Assembly (NCBI GenBank): GCA_947176345.1
Contig: CAMWQI010000002.1
Location: 1-64,000 of the forward strand
DNA length: 64,000 nucleotides
Source: an uncultured Ruminococcus sp.
Lineage (GTDB): Bacteria > Bacillota > Clostridia > Oscillospirales > Ruminococcaceae
Direction of reading: 5' to 3'
Within the stretch, counting starts at the first letter, position 1; each line of letters opens with the position of its first letter. Below are positions 37,401-46,880 of the stretch, one piece after another. Below the pieces are notes generated by a model. That model searched no databases. It saw only the letters and a program-made list of their open reading frames with translations, and was not told the origin of the DNA. The translations under genes and the position numbers were made by a program.

Positions 37401-40400
37401 TCTGGTGTTACACCATCTTCAGGTATATTCATCCATATTTTTTCAACTTCAATAGCACGTGGAGCATTTGTGATTGTAATCTTCTGATTAGAAATTTTCT
37501 CTAAGCTGTCTTTGGTAACGTCTGGAGGATACCTAAAGTCTGTGGGTAAAGTACCACCTTCAAAGTAATGAACTGCAGAATTTGCGTCTAAATAATAACC
37601 GGAAGGAGCACTTACTTCTGTCAGTCTGTATATGGTGTTACCATTAGTACCATCTTCATTTCCTAAAAGAGGAAGCGAATATATACCCAAGGAGTTTGTT
37701 GCAAACTGTAGAGCTGTTTCTCCGGCTTTACCCCATTCTGCCTGCTCACGTTGAACCTTTTCACCATCTTCACCATCTAATTCAATCGGTTTCTTGCCTG
37801 TCATAGGACGCCAATCTTTGCCATCCCATTTTTCCAGTTTAAATACGGCACGAGCAAGCTTGACATCATAATGCCCTTCTTCAACCTTTTCGATTTGAAT
37901 ATATGGCTGAATTTCAGCTGTTGCAGAGGCTGATGATTCTTCAAATTTTACATTGCTATGTAAATGAGAAGCAATCTTATTAATATTATTTATTGAAGCA
38001 GTATTAATAATTGATGCAACATCTGATTTTGAACCCGATACAATATCTAACATATATGCGTATTGAATTCGTATATGCATTTCGTCAGGAACAGTAAATG
38101 TCATTGTATTTGTAGTTGTCATCAAACCTGGTGCATTATTTAAACCACTGTTAACAGGAACTGATTCTATTTTATAATCAAATTTATATTTATCTCCTGT
38201 TAACGGAACGATAGTTCCATCATCATTAACCTGATATAATTTCAAACTATCCATTAACAATTTAATATCTAATGGTTGATAGCTGGTTTCTGTACCATAG
38301 TTTATTATGTCAGTTATTTGTAAACTATTGCTGTATGGGTCTAAATCCTTTTTATATGGGTTAATATCCAGGCTGTAAGAAAATTCCTTTGATACTGCTT
38401 TTTTGAAATTACCATCTGGCTCAAATTTAGCATCTGATGACTTGCTTATATCCTCAAGCCTATCTACTACTTTTTGAGTCTGTTTAACAGATTTTTCTTT
38501 TTCACAGCTCACTTCATTTTCAAAAGATACACCCTCTACACCACAAAGTTTTTTGAGTTCTGCCTTAGGAATTGTAACCTGATATTCAATCTCTACTTTC
38601 TTTCCTTTATGGACATCATGAGGGATTGTAATCTTTACTTCTGTCGGGTCTTCATCAGTTTTTGGTGCAGTAACTTTAACATCAAGCTTACTTGTTTCTA
38701 TATTTCCTCCATTGACTCTAACATTTGTAATGAATTTGTCTATATCAACATCAAGATGTGCAGGTATCTTATCAGTAATCAAAATATCTTCATCTTTACC
38801 ATAATTCTGACTTTCATTGACTACAAGTTTCCACTTCAATGTAGCAATATCACTTGTAAATTCAGTCAGCATATGAGTAGTATTGCTTGATTCGCTGTTA
38901 GCTACAAGGTCGTATTTCTGAATAGCTGCCTTTTTAGTTATTTCGTAATCTTTCGATGTTTTGTTTTCCTTAAATTCTGAATCATTACGGAATGTAAGTT
39001 TATCATTAATAGGCACTAAGTCACTATTAATATAATTCATGCCTTCACCGGTAGTTGTGTATACAAGCTTGAGTTCAGAATACTTATTCCAGTAGTCCTT
39101 ATTGGTAAATTCTATTGTAAAGCTTTTACCTTCTGCATCACGAGTAGCAGTATATTTTCCATCAGTATCAGTTAATTTAACTAATTCTCCGTCTGGTTCT
39201 TTGCCCCAGATTTCCATATCCTTTAACTGTTTGTCTGTAATATAGTGCTTAAGTTCAATTTCTTTACCATCTTCATCTTTAATCTCAATAGCCTTACCGT
39301 TTCTTATAAACAGACCTTCCATAGTATCTGTGTAAGTCTGATCTCCGAAAACGTTCTGCGAATATTTGAGAGATACTTCCCATGGTATTTCAATTAAATC
39401 TTCTTTAACTTCTGCACCATTAAGATAATTCTTTGTTAATTCTTCTCTTGGAGCAGTATTTACAGTTTTTTTCTTAGGTACATTATTGAATGTTGCTGTA
39501 TTTTCTTCGACATTCTTGTCGGGGTCTTTAAGAGTTACATATTCAATGACATATTTTTTGTAATTTGTGTCTCCTGTAAACGTAAACTTATTATCATTAG
39601 GTTTGGCATCTGTAATTACCGTTTTGTTATTAACAACATCATCATAACCATATACCTTAAAGCTTATAGCTTCACTCATCATTTCGTCTGTTACAGTTTT
39701 GTCACCACTCCATTTAGAAACAGGAATACTATAAGGGTTATTAATAATAATCTGCCATGTTACTATATTTTTTTCGGGATTAAATACAGCTGTCTTAGAA
39801 TCAATAGTCTGAAAATTATCAGGAACTTCCACTCTTACATCAGGAGTACCATTGCCATCAGAGTCACCAGCTTTATTTGTTATCCACTGTTTTGCATTAT
39901 TCAATGTTACAGGTTCATTATAAATAATATAGTAATCTTTTCCGTCTACAGCAGGGAATTTGTATGTTTTATCATCAAGCTTTCCACCACTAATGGGTTT
40001 ATTACCATCAGCATCTTCATAAAGCCTAACAGTATCATTGAATTTTTCATCTGTTACAGAATAGTCCTTTAAGTTTGCACCATACTGATTGCTTACATGA
40101 ACAACCCATCTGATATAAGCTGTACCATCTGAATTAACTACTAAATTACCATACTTGCTAAGACCTTGATTATGTTCAGGAACTGGAAAATTAGTAGTAC
40201 TTTTATCAATAGTTACCTCGTATTCTTTTAAAGTAACATCATTTACAATTGTCTCGCCTTTTTTGTCACTTACATTGGTTTTATATGTCAATGTAATAGT
40301 TTGATCTTTAATACTTTTATTAAAAGTAAGAGTATCACCATTAAGTGTACCATAATTAGAGAATGTATTACTCTCCAATTCTTTAAATGCTTCGTCAACA

Positions 40401-42265
40401 ACTGTAAAACCGTTAAGGTCACGACCATATGGGTTATTTATTTTAATAGTCCATTCTACTTCAGAACCATTATACTTACCTACAGTCTTTTCAACAGTTT
40501 GCTGTTTAGGCACATTAACAGTTTTTTCAGCCTTAATCTTGACATGATTCGGATTTTCCAAATTCGCAGTATTTTTTACATTGTTTCCATGTTCTTGGGA
40601 AGCATCTGTATAATACGTAATTGTATATGATTTTTCATTAGCACCCTCACCAAATGTATAAGTACCATTAGCATCAAAGCTACCCTTACCATCAGGATTG
40701 ATTGAGCAGCCTGTCACTGATAAATTATCAGATACTGTATAGCCACCTAAATTTATTCCACCAGGATTAGTAACAGTTACAGTCCATCTGATTTTATCTT
40801 TTTCGGCATCATATACACCATCTTTGGAGATATTTGCTTTAATGGTTTGATTAATACTTGCATTAGCATTTGCAGTTAACTTTTTGTCACTTACTACTAC
40901 TGCATTATTTGAATAAATAGTATTTTTTTCCGGATTACCTATTACATCAGGAAGTTTATCTTCTTTAACTCTTACAGGACATATCCACTCATACGATTCA
41001 CCTTGTTTCAAGGCTGGCAAATCGCTGATTACTGCCTGATTGCCATTGACGCTAACTGTTTTAGTAATTTCTTCACCGCTGGGCTGTTTTATTACAGTAA
41101 CTTCGTTTGCAAAATCAAATGTCATATCGTCATTACTTGACAAAGTATCGGTTATAGTAACCTTGTCGTTTGTACCATTAGTAGAGTTGACAACGATTTT
41201 ATATTGAGCCTTATATGTACCATCTTCCATATAAACTTGTTTGTCGTCTGATTGTTTTAATACTGATTTTGATACACCAATATCAGGCTTATGATTATAA
41301 TTATACACAGGAATTTCCACGTCAACTCCGCCAATATTTACTTTTTCGTTATCTTCATTATTCTCATTTTTTGACAGATTAGCTTTAAAATTAAAAGTAC
41401 CACTTATGTCACTCTTTTGAGTTTTAGCATCACTAATGAAATCTTCATAAAAAGTAATAGTAACATTGCCACTACCATCAATAACAAATGTACCTGCCTC
41501 TCGGCTACCACTATATACTACACCGTTTGTATTATACAGCTTAGACATATCCCATTTATCTGGCTTAAAGCCCATGTTAAATTTAAACGAATCGTATTCT
41601 CCATCAGCTTTACCAAAATCGTTAACAACAAATGCCCCATCAATTTTATATGTCATATTAAACTGTACAGCATATACATCATTACCATTGTTATCTGATG
41701 TTTTACCTGTAACTGTAGCCTTAGGATTTATAGTAATAGGAAGACCATCTTCCGGCACCTTTACAATACCATCACTAACCGACCTTGAAGCAGCATATGT
41801 TTCTGTTTCATCAGACAGTATAGATATCGAATCGTTATATAAAACTATTTCGTCGTTATATTCGTCCGCTTCTTCATCTTCCGATTCCAAAGAAACTATT
41901 TCGGCAGTAACACTCAGGTCACTGTCAATAATCGGAACATCAGGTTCTTCCTGATTTTCTTCATCGTTTTCAGTGCTCAATAACTGTAAATAGTTACCGG
42001 ATTCACTACAAGCCAGTGAATAGCAGTCATCAGAATGAACGTGTTCTTCCGATTCGTTGTTACATGAAATTTTATAACATTCATCAGAATGAATGTGTTG
42101 TTCAACTTTAATATCCTCTTCCGTCATACTGATAGCCGGCATAATAAGTCCTGCCGATACTCCAAACGAAACCAACATGGACAGAGCCAACACTGCCGCA
42201 AGATATTTCTTGTGCTTCTGGTGAACAGTTATGTATTTTTTAATTATTGACTGAAATCTCTTCAA
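34460..42265 (-). CDS. Giant multidomain LPxTG-type adhesin (probable pilus tip protein), 2601 aa
   Basis: A long signal peptide (about 1-48) is followed by a duplicated Cys/His motif (HIHSDECYKISC, HVHSDDCYSLAC). Many tandem collagen-binding-protein-like Ig modules follow (recurring WTVTVTNPGG-, WTIKINNPYG-, WQIIINNPYS-type strands), then Cna_B modules (IEVEKIWMNIPEDG, LKVSKTWDDEGHKN, IKLEKKWSESNG, LKVDKKWLDVEPDD). Near residue 2280 there is a Pro-Glu linker. The end is TMPSTGGVGTRRYYIMG plus a basic tail, a MPxTG variant of the sorting signal. It probably binds host mucus, plant fibre or other cells at the pilus tip. Confidence 0.9.
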   Translation of the reverse strand: MKRFQSIIKKYITVHQKHKKYLAAVLALSMLVSFGVSAGLIMPAISMTEEDIKVEQHIHSDECYKISCNNESEEHVHSDDCYSLACSESGNYLQLLSTENDEENQEEPDVPIIDSDLSVTAEIVSLESEDEEADEYNDEIVLYNDSISILSDETETYAASRSVSDGIVKVPEDGLPITINPKATVTGKTSDNNGNDVYAVQFNMTYKIDGAFVVNDFGKADGEYDSFKFNMGFKPDKWDMSKLYNTNGVVYSGSREAGTFVIDGSGNVTITFYEDFISDAKTQKSDISGTFNFKANLSKNENNEDNEKVNIGGVDVEIPVYNYNHKPDIGVSKSVLKQSDDKQVYMEDGTYKAQYKIVVNSTNGTNDKVTITDTLSSNDDMTFDFANEVTVIKQPSGEEITKTVSVNGNQAVISDLPALKQGESYEWICPVRVKEDKLPDVIGNPEKNTIYSNNAVVVSDKKLTANANASINQTIKANISKDGVYDAEKDKIRWTVTVTNPGGINLGGYTVSDNLSVTGCSINPDGKGSFDANGTYTFGEGANEKSYTITYYTDASQEHGNNVKNTANLENPNHVKIKAEKTVNVPKQQTVEKTVGKYNGSEVEWTIKINNPYGRDLNGFTVVDEAFKELESNTFSNYGTLNGDTLTFNKSIKDQTITLTYKTNVSDKKGETIVNDVTLKEYEVTIDKSTTNFPVPEHNQGLSKYGNLVVNSDGTAYIRWVVHVSNQYGANLKDYSVTDEKFNDTVRLYEDADGNKPISGGKLDDKTYKFPAVDGKDYYIIYNEPVTLNNAKQWITNKAGDSDGNGTPDVRVEVPDNFQTIDSKTAVFNPEKNIVTWQIIINNPYSIPVSKWSGDKTVTDEMMSEAISFKVYGYDDVVNNKTVITDAKPNDNKFTFTGDTNYKKYVIEYVTLKDPDKNVEENTATFNNVPKKKTVNTAPREELTKNYLNGAEVKEDLIEIPWEVSLKYSQNVFGDQTYTDTMEGLFIRNGKAIEIKDEDGKEIELKHYITDKQLKDMEIWGKEPDGELVKLTDTDGKYTATRDAEGKSFTIEFTNKDYWNKYSELKLVYTTTGEGMNYINSDLVPINDKLTFRNDSEFKENKTSKDYEITKKAAIQKYDLVANSESSNTTHMLTEFTSDIATLKWKLVVNESQNYGKDEDILITDKIPAHLDVDIDKFITNVRVNGGNIETSKLDVKVTAPKTDEDPTEVKITIPHDVHKGKKVEIEYQVTIPKAELKKLCGVEGVSFENEVSCEKEKSVKQTQKVVDRLEDISKSSDAKFEPDGNFKKAVSKEFSYSLDINPYKKDLDPYSNSLQITDIINYGTETSYQPLDIKLLMDSLKLYQVNDDGTIVPLTGDKYKFDYKIESVPVNSGLNNAPGLMTTTNTMTFTVPDEMHIRIQYAYMLDIVSGSKSDVASIINTASINNINKIASHLHSNVKFEESSASATAEIQPYIQIEKVEEGHYDVKLARAVFKLEKWDGKDWRPMTGKKPIELDGEDGEKVQREQAEWGKAGETALQFATNSLGIYSLPLLGNEDGTNGNTIYRLTEVSAPSGYYLDANSAVHYFEGGTLPTDFRYPPDVTKDSLEKISNQKITITNAPRAIEVEKIWMNIPEDGVTPDVKVQLYRTTEQLETNSKKAHVVINMHNHKKDSEYSEYSSKKYCFDIDVENDASPTFSIGGQYVSNYIGNESWIYENGVAISDFLNKDTFVTYEDAHAGAHLLINLSFRKLPEAGETITYDVHVVDNLSEGILEDYMSRYVSVNGKQLTGDEMEYVLPEGIEGEPVNNANGEPWIETLNDDNYWKYSFTDNTADHSILPERDNNGLPYHYFVKEVPVPEGYIANYVGNGTANGSIQVVNTYNPQNLKVSKTWDDEGHKNARPSGIYVQLYKSTDKNATEFTDDDKVGDRRYILPTATGDWEAEWTEDTLRHMLQTDYDKSKDSDQNPLTDDKGNPYYFFIKEEQIDNYYPTYPNEGVKKGVIEFKNTYINSITPPIKLEKKWSESNGTTQLDVSNDIANVQVEIWKTSKAPDPSTSGSDNSIPDIVDGNAITINRTVNFVNLTDVSKIKRVLVQVSEGDESIINVGFGESQYNANYVTSDLKLINGKLEVNNNGALPAGYQMKNDIIVINPAEVDFKGSSTACFMVGSWNGVNNVKYVIELTDGTSILSENVNSDGTFTTTGGNTTPVVTPSDNPIPEGAERVGTVSLNRNIETGEWYTLLEDLPAYEPDGREIFYYFKEFKVTDTTGRNVTSNYIVTYDGNNGIGGVKESATPDEQQVVTIKNSVKPTGTLKVDKKWLDVEPDDDEKIKFIVYSSTEKLEQPDNPEGFGSGNTPPEEPTTPVISKKHINFTTTGHSIEAKNLSKSFDIDSGNVTFKINAQWNVYKWQAKNIVIDNKEYGMYGLPDGVSVSEVDDGLSISLNITSDTDITLNLNNNDYGDFTLFVNNTNVDNLINTPAPEPTPEPEPTPEIDLTLCDKINPNIKGAKQVGTIMVAKQGDTWQGELKNLPLTDDNGNKLYYYVVEQNDGSSKYIPIAYCGNGVILDMDEPPTITVYNKKNESEGVTMPSTGGVGTRRYYIMGMSLMFISMFILKIRRKKKT

Positions 42266-42308
42266 TGAAGCTCCCTCCCCTGAAATTTAATTCATACATT
42301 TAAAAATG

Positions 42309-42902
42309 TTATACCGTACCAATATATTTAAACGGCCAGAGTTTCAATACTACTCTGCCAATAACATACTCATCGGCGATACAGCCAACAGTAGTTGAAC
42401 GACTGTCAATAGACACTGACCTGTGGTCACCCATTACGAAAATTCTGTTATCCGGCACCTGATAAGGTAAAGATATATCACAAGTACCTAAAGCCTTTTC
42501 GTATACATAGGGTTCATCAAGGACTTCACCATTGACGTAAACTGTGCCGTCCTCTTTAATATCTATAACATCTCCGGCAGTCCCTATAACTCTCTTCAGC
42601 AGAATTTTATTGTTATAATAGAATGCCACAATGTCACCTGATTTAAAGTCACTTCTTTTAGAGCAGACAACAAGTTCATCATTCTGCATAGTAGGTGTCA
42701 TACTCGAACCCGTTACTCTCAGGATAGGCAACAGGAGCATTGCAACAAGTACCGCTATCGCTGCTACAACAATCAGCGATGATATTGTACTTCTTAATAT
42801 TCTTGCAAAATCCTTGCGATATTTTATTTGCCTCAGTTCCGAATCAAACTGTTCCGCTGTCGGCAGATTTTCCAATGAAATATCCAGTGAACGCCTGCTC
42901 AT
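42309..42902 (-). CDS. Type I signal peptidase of the pilus locus
   Basis: The 197-aa protein has a transmembrane segment (about 40-62), the catalytic Ser in GSSMTPTM near 68, the catalytic Lys in LLKRVIGTAGDVI near 108, and the conserved FVMGDHRSVSIDSR near 155. It removes signal peptides, probably those of the pilins. I start at MSRRSLD because AAAGGAG precedes that ATG; it overlaps the previous stop as ATGA. Dedicated peptidases are common in pilus loci. Confidence 0.93.
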   Translation of the reverse strand: MSRRSLDISLENLPTAEQFDSELRQIKYRKDFARILRSTISSLIVVAAIAVLVAMLLLPILRVTGSSMTPTMQNDELVVCSKRSDFKSGDIVAFYYNNKILLKRVIGTAGDVIDIKEDGTVYVNGEVLDEPYVYEKALGTCDISLPYQVPDNRIFVMGDHRSVSIDSRSTTVGCIADEYVIGRVVLKLWPFKYIGTV

Positions 42903-43102
42903 ATATCGGACTCCTTTATATTTTCTTCGGGACATACCGCATTAAATATTTTTTCAAGAATTTCGCGGTTAGATTCAGAATTTTCAATCTGTTTTTTAAG
43001 ATTTTTATTTTCCTCCTGAAGTTCATCCAGTTCCTTACGCATATAAAACAGTAAATCTAAAAGCTCCAGACGTTTAAGCTTATGTAGTTCCTTATCAGTC
43101 AT
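42899..43102 (-). CDS. Small coiled-coil protein in the pilus operon
   Basis: This 67-aa protein is almost wholly helical with heptads (LKRLELLDLLFYMRKELDEL, then QEENKNLKKQIENSE). It has no signal or membrane segment, so it should be cytoplasmic. I recall similar short proteins preceding sortase or peptidase genes in related species, but their function is not known. It begins 28 nt after the base pilin gene with AAAGGAG upstream and overlaps the signal peptidase by 4 nt. Confidence 0.75.
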   Translation of the reverse strand: MTDKELHKLKRLELLDLLFYMRKELDELQEENKNLKKQIENSESNREILEKIFNAVCPEENIKESDI

Positions 43103-43130
43103 TCACACAAACTCCTTTTTTCAGGAAAAA

Positions 43131-44474
43131 TTAATCATCTGATTTTCTTCTTGTTCTTATAACAAGACCTGCTGACAAACATAGCACACCACCTATTGAA
43201 AGTGGTACTACAGGCCACCATAACTGACCAGTCTGCGGAAGTTTTGTGCTGCTACCGCTGTTGTTTGATTTTCCGCCGGAGTTTCCTCCACTACCACTGT
43301 TGCTACCGTTACCACTGCTGACATTTGTAGTAGTAGTAGTAGTAGTTTCATTAGCAACACTTGTACTGCTTACATCTTCAGTAGATGCAGTTGTGGTACT
43401 TGTATCTTCCTGACGGGTAGTCGTATTATTAGTTTCTGTAACCGCACCGCTTTCTACTGCATTAGTTGTTGTGGTAGTAGTACGAGTATTTACCGCACTT
43501 GCATTCGAAACATTCGTTAATGCAGTTGTTCTTGTTCGAGACACCTTATTATTATCAGACGAAACGGTAGTAGCTGTTGTTGTAGAAACGCCAGTATTGA
43601 TTTGTCCCACTGAAATCGCAGTAGTTGTAGTAGTCGTTACAGTCTCAATCGGAACAGTTGTAGTGGTGAAAGGCACATCGTTATATGAATTTTGAATACG
43701 ATAGTTAGTATCATATTCAATATTTACTTCATAATTTTCCGGTGGGTTCTTTTCCATAACTATCCAGTTTGACATATCGCCACTTTCGGTCCATCTATAA
43801 CGCCATCTGTTTGCCTCATTGAGTGTAACAGTCTGATAATATTCTTCGTTTTTGTAGATGTCAACTATTACATGGTCAGGACGCATATCTAAGTGTTCTT
43901 CATCGCCGACCCATTCTTTATATACAACATGAGCACGGACTTCTCCGTTTGCCACCTCATATTCACTAAATTTAGGGTAAGCATTATATGCCAGATTAGA
44001 ATCGTCTTCCTTTAATTCAACAAGAGTTGTAGCAGGTTGATAATAGTGAGTTCCTATCTTCAGGAGTGTTCCGCTTAAAAGATATAGTCCGGAATCAAGA
44101 CCCGAAAACTGAACTTCACCACGTTCATTAGTAACGCCAGCCTGTAACGGTTGTATTCCGCTTGCTATAGCATAACTCTGAAAAGTCTGTGCAGCCTGCT
44201 GAATACGTTCAGGTGTCAGACGGCTCATATTTACCTGAATGCCTGAAAAATCACCGGTCTGAACAAAATTATTTTTGCTGGCTGTTCGCCGACCTACTTT
44301 GTAGATTTTCCAATTCATTCCGACAAGTATTGTATCATCACTAACACATACCAACGTAAGCGACCTCTCATTACTATCAGCCGATACATTTCTTGGAATC
44401 ATCAAAGAAAGAACCGATAAAACAGTAATCATACATACAACAATGCTAAATAACTTGGATTTTTTTAAAATCAT
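43131..44474 (-). CDS. LPxTG surface protein/minor (base) pilin with Thr-rich stalk
   Basis: The 447-aa protein has a signal peptide (about 1-32), a SpaA-type N-terminal domain (about 35-165), a Cna_B domain (VVYKEWVGDEEHLDMRPDHV to about 265), and a long Thr/Ser stalk (270-405) rich in TTTT runs. The end is KLPQTGQLWWPVVPLSIGG with an RTRRK tail. The stalk and LPQTG wall-anchor signal fit a base pilin that fixes the fibre to peptidoglycan. It is the first gene of the operon, preceded by the duplicated upstream region. Confidence 0.87.
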   Translation of the reverse strand: MILKKSKLFSIVVCMITVLSVLSLMIPRNVSADSNERSLTLVCVSDDTILVGMNWKIYKVGRRTASKNNFVQTGDFSGIQVNMSRLTPERIQQAAQTFQSYAIASGIQPLQAGVTNERGEVQFSGLDSGLYLLSGTLLKIGTHYYQPATTLVELKEDDSNLAYNAYPKFSEYEVANGEVRAHVVYKEWVGDEEHLDMRPDHVIVDIYKNEEYYQTVTLNEANRWRYRWTESGDMSNWIVMEKNPPENYEVNIEYDTNYRIQNSYNDVPFTTTTVPIETVTTTTTTAISVGQINTGVSTTTATTVSSDNNKVSRTRTTALTNVSNASAVNTRTTTTTTNAVESGAVTETNNTTTRQEDTSTTTASTEDVSSTSVANETTTTTTTNVSSGNGSNSGSGGNSGGKSNNSGSSTKLPQTGQLWWPVVPLSIGGVLCLSAGLVIRTRRKSDD

Positions 44475-44671
44475 AAAATTTCATCTGCCTTTCTTTAATT
44501 CTTTATTGGATTCTCCATACCTATATAGGTAGAAGATTCCCGCTTCAAACCAGTGATACAGACACACAGGATACAGTTTTTGTTCACTTTGTTTACTTAG
44601 AAGTGGGAGTTTTTTACAAATTTTCAGATAAATTATGAAAAATATAATCAAATTTTACAAATCCATGCTAA

Positions 44672-45150
44672 ATAAAAAACTAATATTTTTTAATATTATT
44701 TACACTATTTTCTTTATCTTTATGATATCATATTTGTTGCTTAATTTCCATATTAATTTCAAGATAAAATCTGGTAAAAATCAGTGATTACATCGGTCAA
44801 TACATATGCCTTTTCGAACATCTTATTTAAACACGCACTATTTTCAATGGCATTATGATGGAACCCCAATTTTTAAAATCTGTCAATGTTTTATAATAAA
44901 ATTCATCGTTTTCTGCTAATATTATTTACATCTTTTTCTTTATCTTTATAATATCATATTTGTGGCTTAATTTCTACCCTAATTTCTAGACAAAATCCAG
45001 TAAAAATCAGTGATTATATCGGTCAATGCATATGTATTGACCGATATTTTCTTAATACATACGCACTATTCTTATCAACGATTATCATTATATCATAATT
45101 TCTCAAACTTGTCAATGTTTTATAGTAAAATTCATCATTTTTTACAATTA
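44672..45150. repeat. Two ~235-bp degenerate tandem repeats upstream of the pilus operon
   Basis: No gene is seen in the 850 bp between the pilus operon and the GH8 gene. Instead, blocks such as TTTCTTTATCTTTATRATATCA, GTAAAAATCAGTGATTA and TGTCAATGTTTTATARTAAAA appear twice in the same order, offset by about 235 bp (for example 44711 and 44938, 44777 and 45001, 44883 and 45113). The copies differ by scattered substitutions. The region likely contains the operon's promoter and regulatory sites. Confidence 0.8.
45016..45047. promoter_or_regulatory. Perfect 12-bp inverted repeat in the second tandem copy
   Basis: ATATCGGTCAAT-GCATATGT-ATTGACCGATAT. The first tandem copy keeps only the left arm (CATCGGTCAATACATATG). 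It could be a dimeric regulator site or a terminator-like hairpin (TTTTC follows on the plus strand). Confidence 0.6.
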
Positions 45151-45326
45151 CTCACGATACAGTTTATGCAATTCGATAAAAACAAATACATAAATGTCAT
45201 AAAAAGCCTTTAATGCTAATATCTTTTAAAAAAAGTTTAGGCAATATTGTTAAATCAATAAACTGTTACTGTCAAAATATGTGATTTTTTGACAATTATA
45301 TAAGTAAAAAATATGAACTTATTTAT

Positions 45327-46730
45327 TCACTTTAACTGTGATAGTATCATTTTTTTCATACTACATAAATCGAACACATCTATAATGTTATCATTATTAA
45401 TATCACCGGCTTTCCAGTCTTTAAGAATATCTTTGCCGATAATATAATTCTGTATTGAAACAACATCTGCAATATTGAACACTCCATCAGTGTTAACGTC
45501 TCCGGAAATCGTTTCACTGCCTTTATTTTCGGGCACAATCCAGCCACCGTCGTCAACTATAAGACATAACATTTTAATGGTATCACCAAAATAAACGTCT
45601 TCACCATAATTCACAACTGTTTCACGTACAGCATCGTGCCATTCTGTATTGTCACCACAAGCACCGGCAATCATGAAAGGTGCTGTAAAACATAAATCAT
45701 CATAATCTTCAATTGGTGTGCCGTCCAGCTTATATCCAGCTTTTATTTCGGAGGGGTCACCTTTTGTGGTTTCCGAAATGAAAGAAGTTATAGCATCAGC
45801 GAATTTTTTAGCGTCCTGATTACCATTTATAAGATAATCCATGCTTATACGCCACGGAGTACGGCAACTATTATAATAGTAGTAGCCGTCGTATTCGCTT
45901 TCAAGAAATTCAGGCGACGACGGAATAAATTTACCCGTTTCAGAATCCTTGATAATGAAATCCGGTAAAATTCCCGTTCCGTACTCATCAACTATACTAT
46001 TAATAATAGCATACGTGCTGTCATAAACATTCAGCCAACGTTCATCACCCGTCACCTCAGCGAAAACCGGCATATACTGCATAATAAAATCGGAGGCTCT
46101 TGTTGCTGAATAATCAGGATCACCGTTTGCAGTCCAATATGCCCAGTCACCTAACTGTAAAATCCAGTCTTCTTTATTGACTTCATACTTCATAATGTCG
46201 TTTATTATATCAATTGCCGACTGCTTATAATTTATATCACCATTACTTCCCCATACGCTGTCCGCCATGAGCAATGCATAGGCTATATCCATATCGCCGT
46301 CTGTGGCAGAGTCCGTACCAGACGAATTGACAATAGCCGAACCGTTGTCTTGTTGTTGCCACGCCATAAGATTAGGAGCTGTTTCGCTAAGGTGTGCCTT
46401 ATAATAGGCATACATACCATCAAAAATTTCTTTTGCATCGTTATCATATTCCGCCATAGATGCAGTAATCAGCATACCATAGCCATGTGCCTCCGAAACA
46501 GTAACTTCAACCCATTTATTATTGTCGGAATATGGTGTATCGCTGTACCATACATAATATTGTGTATCGTCCGTAACATATTTATCCTGAACGATATATT
46601 TTTCTTTCCAGTAATCATAAAAATCAATCGTTTCATTTGTAAGTTTTTCCGCATTGACATATGTGCAGTCTACCATTGAAATACTTGCCAGTGCGCAAAC
46701 AAATACAAGTATTTTTTTCAGGCAATTCAT
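45327..46730 (-). CDS. Secreted GH8 glycoside hydrolase with dockerin
   Basis: The 467-aa protein has a signal peptide (about 1-28) and a GH8 catalytic domain with the family signature SATDGDMDIAYALLMADSVW near residue 145 (the Asp in ATDGD is typical of the catalytic centre), plus VSEAHGYGM near 75. A C-terminal dockerin has two calcium repeats (DVNTDGVFNIADVVSIQNYI and DINNDNIIDVFDLCSMKKMI). GH8 enzymes cleave beta-1,4-glucan, xylan, lichenan or chitosan; the specificity is not readable. I start at the ATG of MNCLKK, 8 nt from AGGAGG. It should be part of the cellulosome. Confidence 0.92.
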   Translation of the reverse strand: MNCLKKILVFVCALASISMVDCTYVNAEKLTNETIDFYDYWKEKYIVQDKYVTDDTQYYVWYSDTPYSDNNKWVEVTVSEAHGYGMLITASMAEYDNDAKEIFDGMYAYYKAHLSETAPNLMAWQQQDNGSAIVNSSGTDSATDGDMDIAYALLMADSVWGSNGDINYKQSAIDIINDIMKYEVNKEDWILQLGDWAYWTANGDPDYSATRASDFIMQYMPVFAEVTGDERWLNVYDSTYAIINSIVDEYGTGILPDFIIKDSETGKFIPSSPEFLESEYDGYYYYNSCRTPWRISMDYLINGNQDAKKFADAITSFISETTKGDPSEIKAGYKLDGTPIEDYDDLCFTAPFMIAGACGDNTEWHDAVRETVVNYGEDVYFGDTIKMLCLIVDDGGWIVPENKGSETISGDVNTDGVFNIADVVSIQNYIIGKDILKDWKAGDINNDNIIDVFDLCSMKKMILSQLK

Positions 46731-46777
46731 AATCAAAACCTCCTGTTAATATTTTTTAGTGAATTTTTACCAAAAAC

Positions 46778-46806
46778 ATTATATCATATTGGTTGGTTTT
46801 TGTCAA
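46778..46806 (-). promoter_or_regulatory. GH8 gene promoter
   Basis: TTGACA, 17-nt spacer, TATAAT on the minus strand, about 50 nt before the start. Confidence 0.9.
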
Positions 46807-46825
46807 GATATTTTTCAAAAAATTA

Positions 46826-46854
46826 TTGACTTTTCAGAAAATATGTGTTATTAT
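46826..46854 (+). promoter_or_regulatory. tRNA-Ala promoter
   Basis: TTGACT, 17-nt spacer, TATTAT, 26 nt upstream of the tRNA. Confidence 0.8.
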
Positions 46855-46880
46855 GTAAACATAAGTGATTTTATATTTGT

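Noticed and set aside
41466-41954. 162-aa plus-strand Ser/Thr-rich ORF
   Set aside because: Antisense to the N-terminal part of the giant adhesin; composition is explained by the reverse complement of its codons.
43310-43640. Triplet-repeat tract as a phase-variation microsatellite
   Set aside because: The TAG/TTG-like repeats are codons of the Thr-rich stalk (ACT/ACA); they are interrupted and in frame, so slippage would only change the stalk length slightly.
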